Assembly (NCBI GenBank): GCA_934339005.1
Contig: CAKRHR010000032.1
Span: 1 to 29,894 of the forward strand
Direction: 5' to 3'
Source: an uncultured Catenibacillus sp.
GTDB lineage: Bacteria; Bacillota; Clostridia; Lachnospirales; Lachnospiraceae
DNA: 29,894 nt
The position numbers and the translations under genes were made by a program. This document shows, one piece after another, positions 16,081 to 23,468 of the stretch. Within the stretch, counting starts at the first letter, position 1, and each line of letters begins with the position of its first letter. The notes beneath the pieces are model-generated. The model was not told where the DNA came from. It saw only the letters and a list, made by a program, of their open reading frames with translations, and made no database searches.

Positions 16081-17654
16081 TACCTGTCTTTCGTAGAGAA
16101 TGAAATTCGAGGGTCAACCATTGACATCAGGACATCACCTAAAATAATGGATACGACCGTCAAAACTGCGTAGAACAATGTAAGACCGATAATAACACCA
16201 TTATCGTACTTATTGATTGCTTCTGTTAATAAGTTACCGGCACCAGGAACAACATAAACTCGCTCTGTAATGATCGCACCGACAAGTGCACCAAGAACGC
16301 TCGCTGGAATACCTTGAATAATAGGAATAGATGCATTTTTCAAAATATGTTTTCTGAAAATTTCGCTTTCAGTTAAACCGCCGGAACGGGCAAATTTAAC
16401 GTAATCAGCATTCATCTGGTCAATCATATATCGGCGAATCCACTTCATCAGATTTGCAATCTGTGGAAGTGCCAAAGAAATAATAGGTAAAATAAACATG
16501 AGTTTATTTGTAGATTCCATATCGAATGTTGTTGGCAAACCAATCTTTCCACCGATGGCTTTGAACAAGAAAATATATGCCAGTGATGGAACAGCAATAA
16601 TAAATACTATATAGATTGTACCAATTTTATCAATAATTCTATCTTTCTTTCTGGCCATTAAAATACCAAGAGGGATACCAAGCAGATAAGCCATTGCTAC
16701 TGCAATAATACCAATAACGAAAGAATATCCTATCTTAGACATACCGCCTTTAACAGTACTTACATTTGTGTAGTGGTCTGTAAATCTGTCTGTGTAAACC
16801 ATACTGGAATCAAGGGAATCCTTCATGTAAGTTGCTGTATGCAGGTCATCTGCACTATCCTCTGTCAGACCCGTTGGATACGTAATGGTTGAGCGAACAT
16901 AAGAACCCTGTGATTGAGTCATCGTCGTAAATACATCAATACCTTCATTAACAGAATATGATGTACCGAGATTTAATGTTGCAATATTCTGATGAATAAA
17001 TGGAAATTTTGAATCCATATATAACAGATATTTGTGAGTTGTACCATTACCCAGGATTGCAGGTGAAAACTTCTCTCCACCGTACATTGGGTCATATAAT
17101 GTAAAAGTAAGACCTCTTTTTCCTACTTCTTCGTCTTCAACACTATGAATATTATCAATTGTTATCAGACTTTTTGCATAACTCCATAATCTGGATGTTA
17201 AAGGAATATCTTTATATGCAAAAAGCTGCTGCTGACCACCATTTGCGTATTTCTTTCCGCCCATCATAACAGCATCAAGACGTTGAACTGTATAACCTTT
17301 TGATTTGTAATAAGTTGTGAATTTTTCAACATATTCTTTGGCTAAATCAGTATCTTTATCTGGCGTACGGCCAAAGGCCACTGCAGCTGATCTGGTTTCT
17401 TCATCAATCTCACCTTTATTTGTGAGTTCAAGTAAATAATCTGCGTATGTTACATAATCAAGATAGCCGTATTCTTCCCACTTTGTATATTTATATGTTA
17501 CCTTCTGGTTGTTACTTTGGTGTGTATAAGATGAGTCTTTTGCGAAAATCAGGTTACGATCCAATAGTGTATAAATCATGACCATGACCAGTGCAACTAC
17601 GATCGCCACCGAGACTATGCCGTGCAGTATTCTTTTAATTAAATATTTTGTCAT
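16080..17654 (-). CDS. oppB: Oligopeptide ABC transporter permease OppB with large extracytoplasmic domain
   Basis: This is the partner permease of OppC. The first helix is at about 11-31, followed by about 190 residues outside the membrane (36-226) that carry no hydrophobic helix. Next comes the family motif LNLGTSYSVNEGIDVF and the core helices from about 308. The EAA loop is DYVKFARSGGLTESEIFRKH and the end is MVDPRISF. Length is 524; ordinary OppB is a little over 300, but streptococcal AmiC-type proteins are near 500 with a similar outside domain, so the extension is a known type. The ribosome site before the ATG at 17654 is weak (GAGTGATGA), and a hairpin lies between it and oppA. Both suit lower expression than the binding protein. 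Confidence 0.94.
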   Translation of the reverse strand: MTKYLIKRILHGIVSVAIVVALVMVMIYTLLDRNLIFAKDSSYTHQSNNQKVTYKYTKWEEYGYLDYVTYADYLLELTNKGEIDEETRSAAVAFGRTPDKDTDLAKEYVEKFTTYYKSKGYTVQRLDAVMMGGKKYANGGQQQLFAYKDIPLTSRLWSYAKSLITIDNIHSVEDEEVGKRGLTFTLYDPMYGGEKFSPAILGNGTTHKYLLYMDSKFPFIHQNIATLNLGTSYSVNEGIDVFTTMTQSQGSYVRSTITYPTGLTEDSADDLHTATYMKDSLDSSMVYTDRFTDHYTNVSTVKGGMSKIGYSFVIGIIAVAMAYLLGIPLGILMARKKDRIIDKIGTIYIVFIIAVPSLAYIFLFKAIGGKIGLPTTFDMESTNKLMFILPIISLALPQIANLMKWIRRYMIDQMNADYVKFARSGGLTESEIFRKHILKNASIPIIQGIPASVLGALVGAIITERVYVVPGAGNLLTEAINKYDNGVIIGLTLFYAVLTVVSIILGDVLMSMVDPRISFSTKDR

Positions 17655-17686
17655 ATATCATCACTCATTTTTGGCATATTTTTATA

Positions 17687-17723
17687 ATACAGGAGAACGG
17701 GAGTTAGCACCGCCCTCCTGTAT
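17687..17723 (-). terminator. Intercistronic hairpin between oppA and oppB
   Basis: ATACAGGAG (17687-17695) and CTCCTGTAT (17715-17723) are perfect 9-base arms with further G-C pairing inside. The following minus-strand bases are UAUAAAAAUAUG, so it lacks a U run. It is more likely an RNA-stabilising stem protecting the oppA message than a strong terminator. This is the usual way to make the binding protein in excess of the permease. Confidence 0.65.
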
Positions 17724-17761
17724 AATTTTAGTTTTTATAGATTGAATAATACTATAAAATA

Positions 17762-19972
17762 TTAGTAGATACCAAGACTCTTAACAACATAGCCTTCATA
17801 GTCTGGAAGGAATGTATCAAGGTAAGACTGTGGATCACCGTAGTCAGGACCCCATCCTGATAAATCATAAATATCATAGTTTTCTTCATAACCATAACTT
17901 GTAAAGTAGCCGGCATACTGCCATTTATCTGTATCTACACAGTCAAGAAGGTTAACGATAACTTTCTTACCAAGAGATTCTTCGATAGACTGTTTGTAAG
18001 CATTTGCTTTGTTTGCATATACTTCTGCTGTTGATGGATATGGAAGGTCAAGATAAATAGGATTATCTTCATCAATTGTTACACCCTGTGCTGAAAGTTC
18101 TTCGATTGCTTTGTCAAGTTCTTCTACGGCATTTTCAGGGTTATACCAGCCATCAAAACCATCACTTGTATTATTTTCTGCATCCCAGACTTTAATCTTA
18201 ACACCATCAGCATCAATCTGATCCTGCATGATCTCACCATAGAATGTACCGGCTGGATATGTCTTGGATTCACCGTTCATATCAAGTGTAACTTCTTCAT
18301 CAAGTGAAACAAAGTTACCTGGTGTGTATGAGTTTCTTAAAGAAAGAAGCTTAAGTTCTTCACCAGTCTGCTGAGCGTTATACGCACCTCTGTCTGTAGC
18401 AAATGAAATTGCACGTCTGAAATGTACATTGTTCATAGCAGCTTTTGTTCGTGCAGCATCTTCAGGTGTCTGTGTAGATACAGCAACTGTTGAATCATTA
18501 GCATTTGCAAACTGTGCACGGTTTAAGTTATAGAATGATGAGAATGTAACAGATTCTGTATCTGTTACAGCAGCATAATCATCAAACAAACCATCTTTTT
18601 TAGCAATTGTCATAGTAGCTGTTGTAAGATTAGCACCATCAATAACATCATTCTTCACATCGTTGTATGTCTTTGAAACATCTGTACCATCATTGTATAA
18701 CCATGTGATAGTTTTAATGTTGATGTTATCCTTGTTCCAGTAAGACTCATTTTCATCAAATACGATTGTGTTCTTTTCTGTACAGTTAGTTACAACATAT
18801 GGACCACAATATGCGATAGATGTTGTATCTTTACCATATGTGTAATCTGAAGCAGATGAATCGAATTCTGAACCGAATTTACCACCCTGTGATGTGTAAT
18901 ATGAACGGCTCATTGGAGCAAAAATATTATAGCAAAGCATTGTTGTGAAATATGTGCATGGTGCTTCAAGTGTATATACAAGTGTATAATCATCTTCAGC
19001 TTTTACACCAACTTCATTAAAGTCTGTCACAGAACCATCAATATATCCACCTGCATTTACAATAATACCATTAACAAGATATTCAAGACCAGCCTGGCAA
19101 TCAAGCATATGCTGCATACCGGCAACAAAGTCATCTGCTGTAAGGTCTGCTACTTTTCTGCCCTGTGAATCAACCCATTCAACACCTTTGCGAAGGTGGA
19201 ATGTGTATGTCAGGCCATCTTCTGATACTTCATAGCTTTCAGCAAGTGCTGGCTGAAGTTCATTTTCACAGTCATATTCCATCAATCCGTCAAATGTATT
19301 AACGATTGCATCTGAATCTACAGACTGTGATGTATTAAGAACATCCCATGTACTAACGTCAGCTGTATAAGGGATATTTAATGTATCTTTAAGTGTGTAT
19401 CCTTTTTCTTTAAGGTAATCTTTAGCCCAGTCTTCATATGTGCCTGTACCACGAAGTTCTGTCCATTTAGCTCTCATCTCTGCACAATCATCAGCTTTAA
19501 CTAACTCTTCAGTTACAAGACGGTTGTGGTAACGCATATTATCGTTACCCCACAAAGTTGTAGAATTTGAATTAGGCGCCCATCTTCTGAGAGCGTACAT
19601 ACCACCACGAGTTGTAGATGGAAGCATAACAGCTGATTCCATCAATTTAGCTTCTGCCTGAGCCATCTTTGCAAATCTTTCTGCAACAGTGTCAGCTGCT
19701 TTGGCATCTTCATAAATAGTAATGAAATCACCAAGTGCTTTCTGATAAATGTCTGCTGAAACAGCATCATAATCAGAAGGATCTACCTCACTGGAATCAC
19801 CTTCGTCACCAGTGTTTTCTGCTGTAGTATCTGCGGTATTGTTTGCAGTATTGTTTGCAGTATTGTCTGCTGTGTTGCTGTCAGCGCCTTTATTACCGCC
19901 ACAGCCAGCTAAAGTGGATGCTGCCATTGTGCCTGCAAGAACGAGTGCAATGGCCTTATTCATCTTTTTCAT
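17762..19972 (-). CDS. oppA: Oligopeptide-binding lipoprotein OppA, apparently circularly permuted
   Basis: It captures peptides outside the cell for the OppBCDF pump. It opens with a signal peptide and a lipobox, STLAGC, with lipidated Cys24. An Asn/Thr/Ala-rich linker with near-repeats (about 30-60) follows. Residues about 73-175 carry ERFAKMAQAEAKLMESAV and LPSTTRGGMYALRRWAP. In AmiA/OppA proteins such a block lies near the C-terminus. From about 192 (YTLKDTLNIPYTADVSTWDV) the normal SBP_bac_5 N-terminal lobe begins. The protein stops soon after GWGPDYGDPQSYLDTF, where other members continue for about 100 residues. No matching C-terminal piece exists in any frame in the 107 bases before oppB. 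The total, 736 residues, is complete. AAGGAGG precedes the ATG. The structure claim is inference from remembered family order. Confidence 0.9.
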   Translation of the reverse strand: MKKMNKAIALVLAGTMAASTLAGCGGNKGADSNTADNTANNTANNTADTTAENTGDEGDSSEVDPSDYDAVSADIYQKALGDFITIYEDAKAADTVAERFAKMAQAEAKLMESAVMLPSTTRGGMYALRRWAPNSNSTTLWGNDNMRYHNRLVTEELVKADDCAEMRAKWTELRGTGTYEDWAKDYLKEKGYTLKDTLNIPYTADVSTWDVLNTSQSVDSDAIVNTFDGLMEYDCENELQPALAESYEVSEDGLTYTFHLRKGVEWVDSQGRKVADLTADDFVAGMQHMLDCQAGLEYLVNGIIVNAGGYIDGSVTDFNEVGVKAEDDYTLVYTLEAPCTYFTTMLCYNIFAPMSRSYYTSQGGKFGSEFDSSASDYTYGKDTTSIAYCGPYVVTNCTEKNTIVFDENESYWNKDNINIKTITWLYNDGTDVSKTYNDVKNDVIDGANLTTATMTIAKKDGLFDDYAAVTDTESVTFSSFYNLNRAQFANANDSTVAVSTQTPEDAARTKAAMNNVHFRRAISFATDRGAYNAQQTGEELKLLSLRNSYTPGNFVSLDEEVTLDMNGESKTYPAGTFYGEIMQDQIDADGVKIKVWDAENNTSDGFDGWYNPENAVEELDKAIEELSAQGVTIDEDNPIYLDLPYPSTAEVYANKANAYKQSIEESLGKKVIVNLLDCVDTDKWQYAGYFTSYGYEENYDIYDLSGWGPDYGDPQSYLDTFLPDYEGYVVKSLGIY

Positions 19973-20037
19973 AATTATCCTCCTTAATGATTATTTATAG
20001 TCGCTTTAGCGTCGACCATAGATTTGATATATGTTTA

Positions 20038-20132
20038 ACCTGAAATATGAATATTCTAATCCAAACTTCAGGTATAAACCAAATAAAATATAATGATGGC
20101 ATAAATAAAACGCAGTGCTTCAAATACCTGAA
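20038..20132. repeat. Three ACCTGAA boxes in the oppA leader
   Basis: ACCTGAA occurs at 20038-20044 and 20126-20132, with its inverse TTCAGGT at 20067-20073, between the leader terminator and oppA. The first two form a 7-base dyad with a 22-base gap. They are possible regulator sites. No known consensus is recognised. Confidence 0.3.
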
Positions 20133-20209
20133 AAAACATATAAACATGTGAATTTTCAGTTGTTCAATTAGTGTTTTATCACTTCATTTCGCAAAAGTAT
20201 TTGAAAATC

Positions 20210-20259
20210 AAAAAGGACATCCGCCCCTGTCACATCTTTGTGCGGGATTAATATGTCCT
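20210..20259 (-). terminator. Intrinsic terminator within the oppA leader
   Basis: AGGACAT (20214-20220) pairs with ATGTCCT (20253-20259). Inside, CCG pairs with CGG and CACA with TGTG around a four-base loop. The minus strand then runs into UUUUUGAUUUU. It stands about 240 bases before the oppA ATG and 90 bases after the predicted start site, so it would end most transcripts early unless relieved. Confidence 0.7.
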
Positions 20260-20345
20260 ATATAATTCACTGCATTTGAAAGAAGTTATGAAATTGTCGC
20301 TGTCGTTACTTTTTATGTCGGTACTCCTCTCAAGCAATGACACTT
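20215..20345 (-). ncRNA. Candidate structured leader RNA (attenuator or riboswitch-like) of oppA
   Basis: From the predicted start near 20344, the minus-strand RNA first forms GUGUC/GACAU pairing around a GAGAGGAGUACC segment. It then has repeated GAC-rich segments (AACGACAGCGACA) and ends at the terminator above. The layout of promoter, structured stretch of about 90 bases, terminator and long leader before the gene is that of an attenuator. I cannot match it to a named riboswitch class. It could instead be a small RNA in its own right. Confidence 0.4.
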
Positions 20346-20350
20346 TTCTT

Positions 20351-20379
20351 ATTCTACAATATTTATCAAGAAAATGCAA
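20351..20379 (-). promoter_or_regulatory. oppA leader promoter
   Basis: On the minus strand TTGCAT (20379-20374), a 17-base spacer and TAGAAT (20356-20351) give a fair vegetative promoter (4/6 and 5/6). The start would be near 20344, making a leader of about 370 bases to oppA. Confidence 0.6.
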
Positions 20380-20632
20380 GATATATATGTCATAAATGTA
20401 AAATTTGCTAAATTTATTATTGCAAATAATAGATATTTATTTGATTTTATAATGATTTTGTGTATTTTTATTCATAAATTTTCACATTTATTCAGCCATA
20501 TTCAAATTAATATTCATTGAAAAAGTCATATTTAAACTGCTTTAAAGCAACACATCATTTGCAATTTAATTTAATAAAAATTCATTTTTGCAATTTACTT
20601 TGAAAATTCATACTACTTTTATCTTTCAGGAC
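20380..20632. other. Very AT-rich spacer upstream of the oppA promoter
   Basis: I see no gene here. It contains two TTTGCAATTT boxes at 20558-20567 and 20587-20596. The second is part of TTGCAATTTACTTTGAA (20588-20604), which recurs with one mismatch at 25606-25622 in the GH31/AraC intergenic region. Confidence 0.5.
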
Positions 20633-20673
20633 ATCGCATATAACATCAATATGTTATCAATGTTATATGCGAT
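20633..20673 (-). repeat. Perfect 14-bp inverted repeat after the oligoendopeptidase gene
   Basis: ATCGCATATAACAT (20633-20646) and ATGTTATATGCGAT (20660-20673) are perfect arms starting six bases after the stop at 20679. The minus strand continues GUCCUGAAAG with no U run. It is therefore a 3' stem that may protect the message or stop transcription weakly. Confidence 0.75.
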
Positions 20674-20678
20674 ATTCA

Positions 20679-22355
20679 TCAGACATCTGCTTTTTCTTTA
20701 AACTTTTCAACAATATTCTGAATACAGCCATCTTCAAATGGGCTCTGCAGACCAACAGATTCAAGCATCGGCACATAGAATTTTCTGGCAGATGTCTGAC
20801 ACAGCTTCATATAGCTTTGCCATGCATCATCGAAATTCTCATCCATCTTAATTTTATATTCCATCGCACAGATGGATGCCAGGCAATAATCAATATAGTA
20901 GAACGGATCACAGAAAATATGGCCCTGACGCTGCCACCAGCCGCCTTCGCCAAAGAACGGATTATCTTCAAAATCCATATGTGGACGGTAAACTTTTTCT
21001 AAATCTTTCCATACACCTTTTCTTTCAGCAGGTGTCATTTCAGGATGTTCATAAACAATATGCTGAAATTCATCCACCATGCAGCCATAAGGTATGAATG
21101 CCGCAGAATCCTCTAAATGCATTGTCAGATAATCTCCTGCTCTTTCACCGAAGAAATCTTTCATCCATGGATATGCAAAATATTCCATGGACATGGAGTG
21201 TATTTCTGCAGTTTCCATCGTAATGTCCATGTATTCACGAATCTCTTCATTTCTTACAACATAACCCTGGAATGCATGTCCGCATTCATGTGTGATGACA
21301 TCCACATCGCCGCTTGTTGCATTGAAGTTTGCAAAAATAAATGGTGCTTTATATAAAGGAATATATGTCATATAACCACCGGAGGTTTTATTTTTACGAC
21401 CAAGAACGTCAAACAATTCATTTTCCTGCATGAACTCAAAAAATTCTTTTGTATCTTTTGAAAGTTCTGAATACATCTTGTGACCAGCATTTAAAATGTC
21501 CTCCGGAGTACCCGTCGGTGCAGGATTTCCTTCATTAAAATAAACTTCATTGTCGATATAAGATAGTTTGTCGAGTCCAAGGCGTTTGCGGCGTTTTTCA
21601 TGCAGTGCACTGACAAACGGCACATAATCACGCTTAATTTGTTCACGGAACTTTTCAACTTCTTTTCTGCCATAACTGTTACGTCCCATACGACAGTAAC
21701 CAAGTTCAACATAATTGTCAAAGCCAAGCAATTTTGCCTGTTCGGTTCTGTTCTTTACCATGGCATCATAAATCTCGCCAATCTCATCAGTCACGCTCAT
21801 AAAATAATCTGTCAGCGCATTCCAGGCACGTCTGCGGACATCTCTGTCATTGTGAATTAAAAATGGACGCAACAGAGAAATGTTGTATTCTTCGCCTTCA
21901 AATGGAATTTTTGCAGAAGCAATCAGCTTCGTATATCTTGAAATCAAAGCATTTTCCTTCTGTTTTAAAGGAATAACGTTTTCATTCGTAGATTTAAACA
22001 TCAATTCCATATTTTTAAATGCAACTTTACCAATCTTTTCCTCCATGTATGGACGGTTTTGTGATTCGTATAAGACTTTTTCGTATTTAACTTTTTCATT
22101 TTCAAATACAGGCATCATTTCATCATAATAATCGCGTTCTTTTTCATAAAATTCATCCGCTGTATTGCCATCGTGGCGGATTGCTGCGATTTCATTCATG
22201 GTGCGCACTTCATCCATCAATGCATAATATTCCTGATGAATGGCAAACTGTGTTTCTCCGTCTTTGGCAGTTTTTGCGCGTTCTGTAATATCCTGCAGCT
22301 TTTTGCAGGCTTCTTCTATATTCATACGTTCATAAGGCATTTCTGAAAATTTCAT
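20679..22355 (-). CDS. M3-family oligoendopeptidase
   Basis: This zinc peptidase cuts short peptides in the cytosol. The metal site is ITHECGHAFQGY (HECGH at 356-360), with the third ligand Glu384 in ETAEIHSMSMEYF. Other family marks are FNATSGDVDV just before the zinc motif and HIFCDPFYYIDYCLA near residue 490. The 558-residue length fits the PepF-like branch with GYMTYIPLYKAPFIFANF. TAGGAGA precedes the ATG at 22355. It lies 43 bases downstream of the prolyl aminopeptidase gene with no terminator between, so the two form an operon. Placed next to the opp transporter, it would degrade imported oligopeptides. Confidence 0.95.
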   Translation of the reverse strand: MKFSEMPYERMNIEEACKKLQDITERAKTAKDGETQFAIHQEYYALMDEVRTMNEIAAIRHDGNTADEFYEKERDYYDEMMPVFENEKVKYEKVLYESQNRPYMEEKIGKVAFKNMELMFKSTNENVIPLKQKENALISRYTKLIASAKIPFEGEEYNISLLRPFLIHNDRDVRRRAWNALTDYFMSVTDEIGEIYDAMVKNRTEQAKLLGFDNYVELGYCRMGRNSYGRKEVEKFREQIKRDYVPFVSALHEKRRKRLGLDKLSYIDNEVYFNEGNPAPTGTPEDILNAGHKMYSELSKDTKEFFEFMQENELFDVLGRKNKTSGGYMTYIPLYKAPFIFANFNATSGDVDVITHECGHAFQGYVVRNEEIREYMDITMETAEIHSMSMEYFAYPWMKDFFGERAGDYLTMHLEDSAAFIPYGCMVDEFQHIVYEHPEMTPAERKGVWKDLEKVYRPHMDFEDNPFFGEGGWWQRQGHIFCDPFYYIDYCLASICAMEYKIKMDENFDDAWQSYMKLCQTSARKFYVPMLESVGLQSPFEDGCIQNIVEKFKEKADV

Positions 22356-22398
22356 TGTTCCATCTCCTATATATTTCGTTTATAGATAATAATCGTCT

Positions 22399-23283
22399 TT
22401 AATCGTTTTGATTTAACCAGTCTTTAAGAATTGCGATGTATTTTTCTGCATCCTCCACAAAACACATATGTCTGCATGTTCTGAAAAGTTCCCAGCGTGC
22501 ATTTGGAATACGGTCATACATATATTTTGCAATATATGGCGTACACAAATCGTTGCCACCGTTGATGATCAGTGCCGGTGCTTCGATATCTTTTAACTGC
22601 TCAGTCACATCATAATCTTTCAATGTGCCAAGCGGTGTAAATTCGTTTGGTCCCCAGGCTGTGATATAGGCTTCTCTGCCGCTTTTCTTCGGACGTGTCA
22701 GACATTCCGGCGCATTCTCATCCAGTGTGTCGCCACAATGAAATATCATATACATATCTTCTGCTTTCTGATATTCAGGTCTGGAATAATCACCGGTTTC
22801 CGTAGCATATTGAATTGCTGCCTGCATATCCTCCGGCAATTGTGCAATCATACGTTTTGCTTCCTTTGCCCACATCCATGATGCCGGCAGTGTACTTGAA
22901 AGGATAATGCTTTTGATGCCCTCCGGCTGATAATTACAAACATATTCAAGGGTCTGCATGCCACCCCAGGACTGACCTAAAAGGTGAATCTCATCCAAGC
23001 CAAGATGTTTTCTAAGTTCTATGAGTTCTTCAATCCAGACAGATGCTTTCCACAAATCCGGCCGGCCATCAACATATGAATTGCCACAGCCAAGCTGGTC
23101 ATACATGATTAATTGTCTGCCATCTTCTTCTGCAAGTTTGTCTAAAACTTCAAAATAGTTGTGTGTCGAGCCAGGCCCGCCATGCAATAATACAAGCGGC
23201 TTTTTATTTCCAGTCTGTTTGCCGACAATACGATAATAGGTTTTGTATTCCAAATAAGGCATATAGCCTTCTTCAATGTACAT
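22399..23283 (-). CDS. pip: Prolyl aminopeptidase (proline iminopeptidase)
   Basis: This alpha/beta hydrolase of peptidase family S33 removes N-terminal proline from peptides. The oxyanion motif HGGPGSTHNYFE follows strand 3, the nucleophile is in LLGQSWGGMQ, the acid is probably in NGGNDLCTP, and the base His in CRHMCFVED near the end. The opening EGYMPYLEYKTYYRIVG is typical of the Gram-positive enzymes and supports the full start at 23283 over a later Met at 23262. Length, 294 residues, is normal. The ribosome site GAGGAGG lies inside a hairpin arm and a U run touches the start codon, so expression is probably attenuated. It heads the operon with the M3 peptidase. Confidence 0.94.
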   Translation of the reverse strand: MYIEEGYMPYLEYKTYYRIVGKQTGNKKPLVLLHGGPGSTHNYFEVLDKLAEEDGRQLIMYDQLGCGNSYVDGRPDLWKASVWIEELIELRKHLGLDEIHLLGQSWGGMQTLEYVCNYQPEGIKSIILSSTLPASWMWAKEAKRMIAQLPEDMQAAIQYATETGDYSRPEYQKAEDMYMIFHCGDTLDENAPECLTRPKKSGREAYITAWGPNEFTPLGTLKDYDVTEQLKDIEAPALIINGGNDLCTPYIAKYMYDRIPNARWELFRTCRHMCFVEDAEKYIAILKDWLNQND

Positions 23284-23332
23284 AAAAAACGCCTCCTCTA
23301 ATGTTTATTTATATCACATTTTGGGAGGCGTT
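23284..23332 (-). promoter_or_regulatory. Terminator-like hairpin that hides the pip ribosome site
   Basis: AACGCCTCC (23288-23296) and GGAGGCGTT (23324-23332) are perfect 9-base arms. In the minus-strand RNA the 3' arm contains the GGAGG ribosome site and runs into UUUUUU, which abuts the AUG at 23283. The same hairpin can act as an intrinsic terminator and as a translation block. It is either a regulated attenuator for pip or the end of the upstream GH31 message placed hard against pip. Confidence 0.7.
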
Positions 23333-23406
23333 GCAATGTTATATTATTTTGACATTTTACACAGCAAAATGAATAGTTTGTATATTTTAAGTCTTTTATA
23401 CTTTCT

Positions 23407-23435
23407 ATTGTATCAAAATATTATTTAATTGTTAA
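23407..23435 (-). promoter_or_regulatory. pip promoter
   Basis: On the minus strand TTAACA (23435-23430), a 17-base spacer and TACAAT (23412-23407), preceded by TGA as an extended -10, form a strong promoter. It lies after the GH31 stop (23469). The start near 23400 gives a leader of about 117 bases that contains the hairpin. Confidence 0.7.
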
Positions 23436-23468
23436 AAAGCTAAAATGTAATTATGCCTGTGCAAATGA

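Noticed and set aside
17655..17761. Frameshifted C-terminus of OppA after its stop
   Set aside because: The space before oppB is only 107 bases, holds a hairpin, and encodes nothing like the missing segment. That segment is found at the N-terminus instead.
20151..20165. CodY box upstream of oppA (AATTTTCAG half-match)
   Set aside because: Only one half of the 15-base consensus matches, which is expected by chance in such AT-rich DNA.
20215..20345. T-box riboswitch upstream of oppA (AGGAGTACCG on the minus strand resembles the T-box core)
   Set aside because: The invariant TGGNACC bulge is absent, the leader is too short for stem I and the specifier loop, and the resemblance is only partial.
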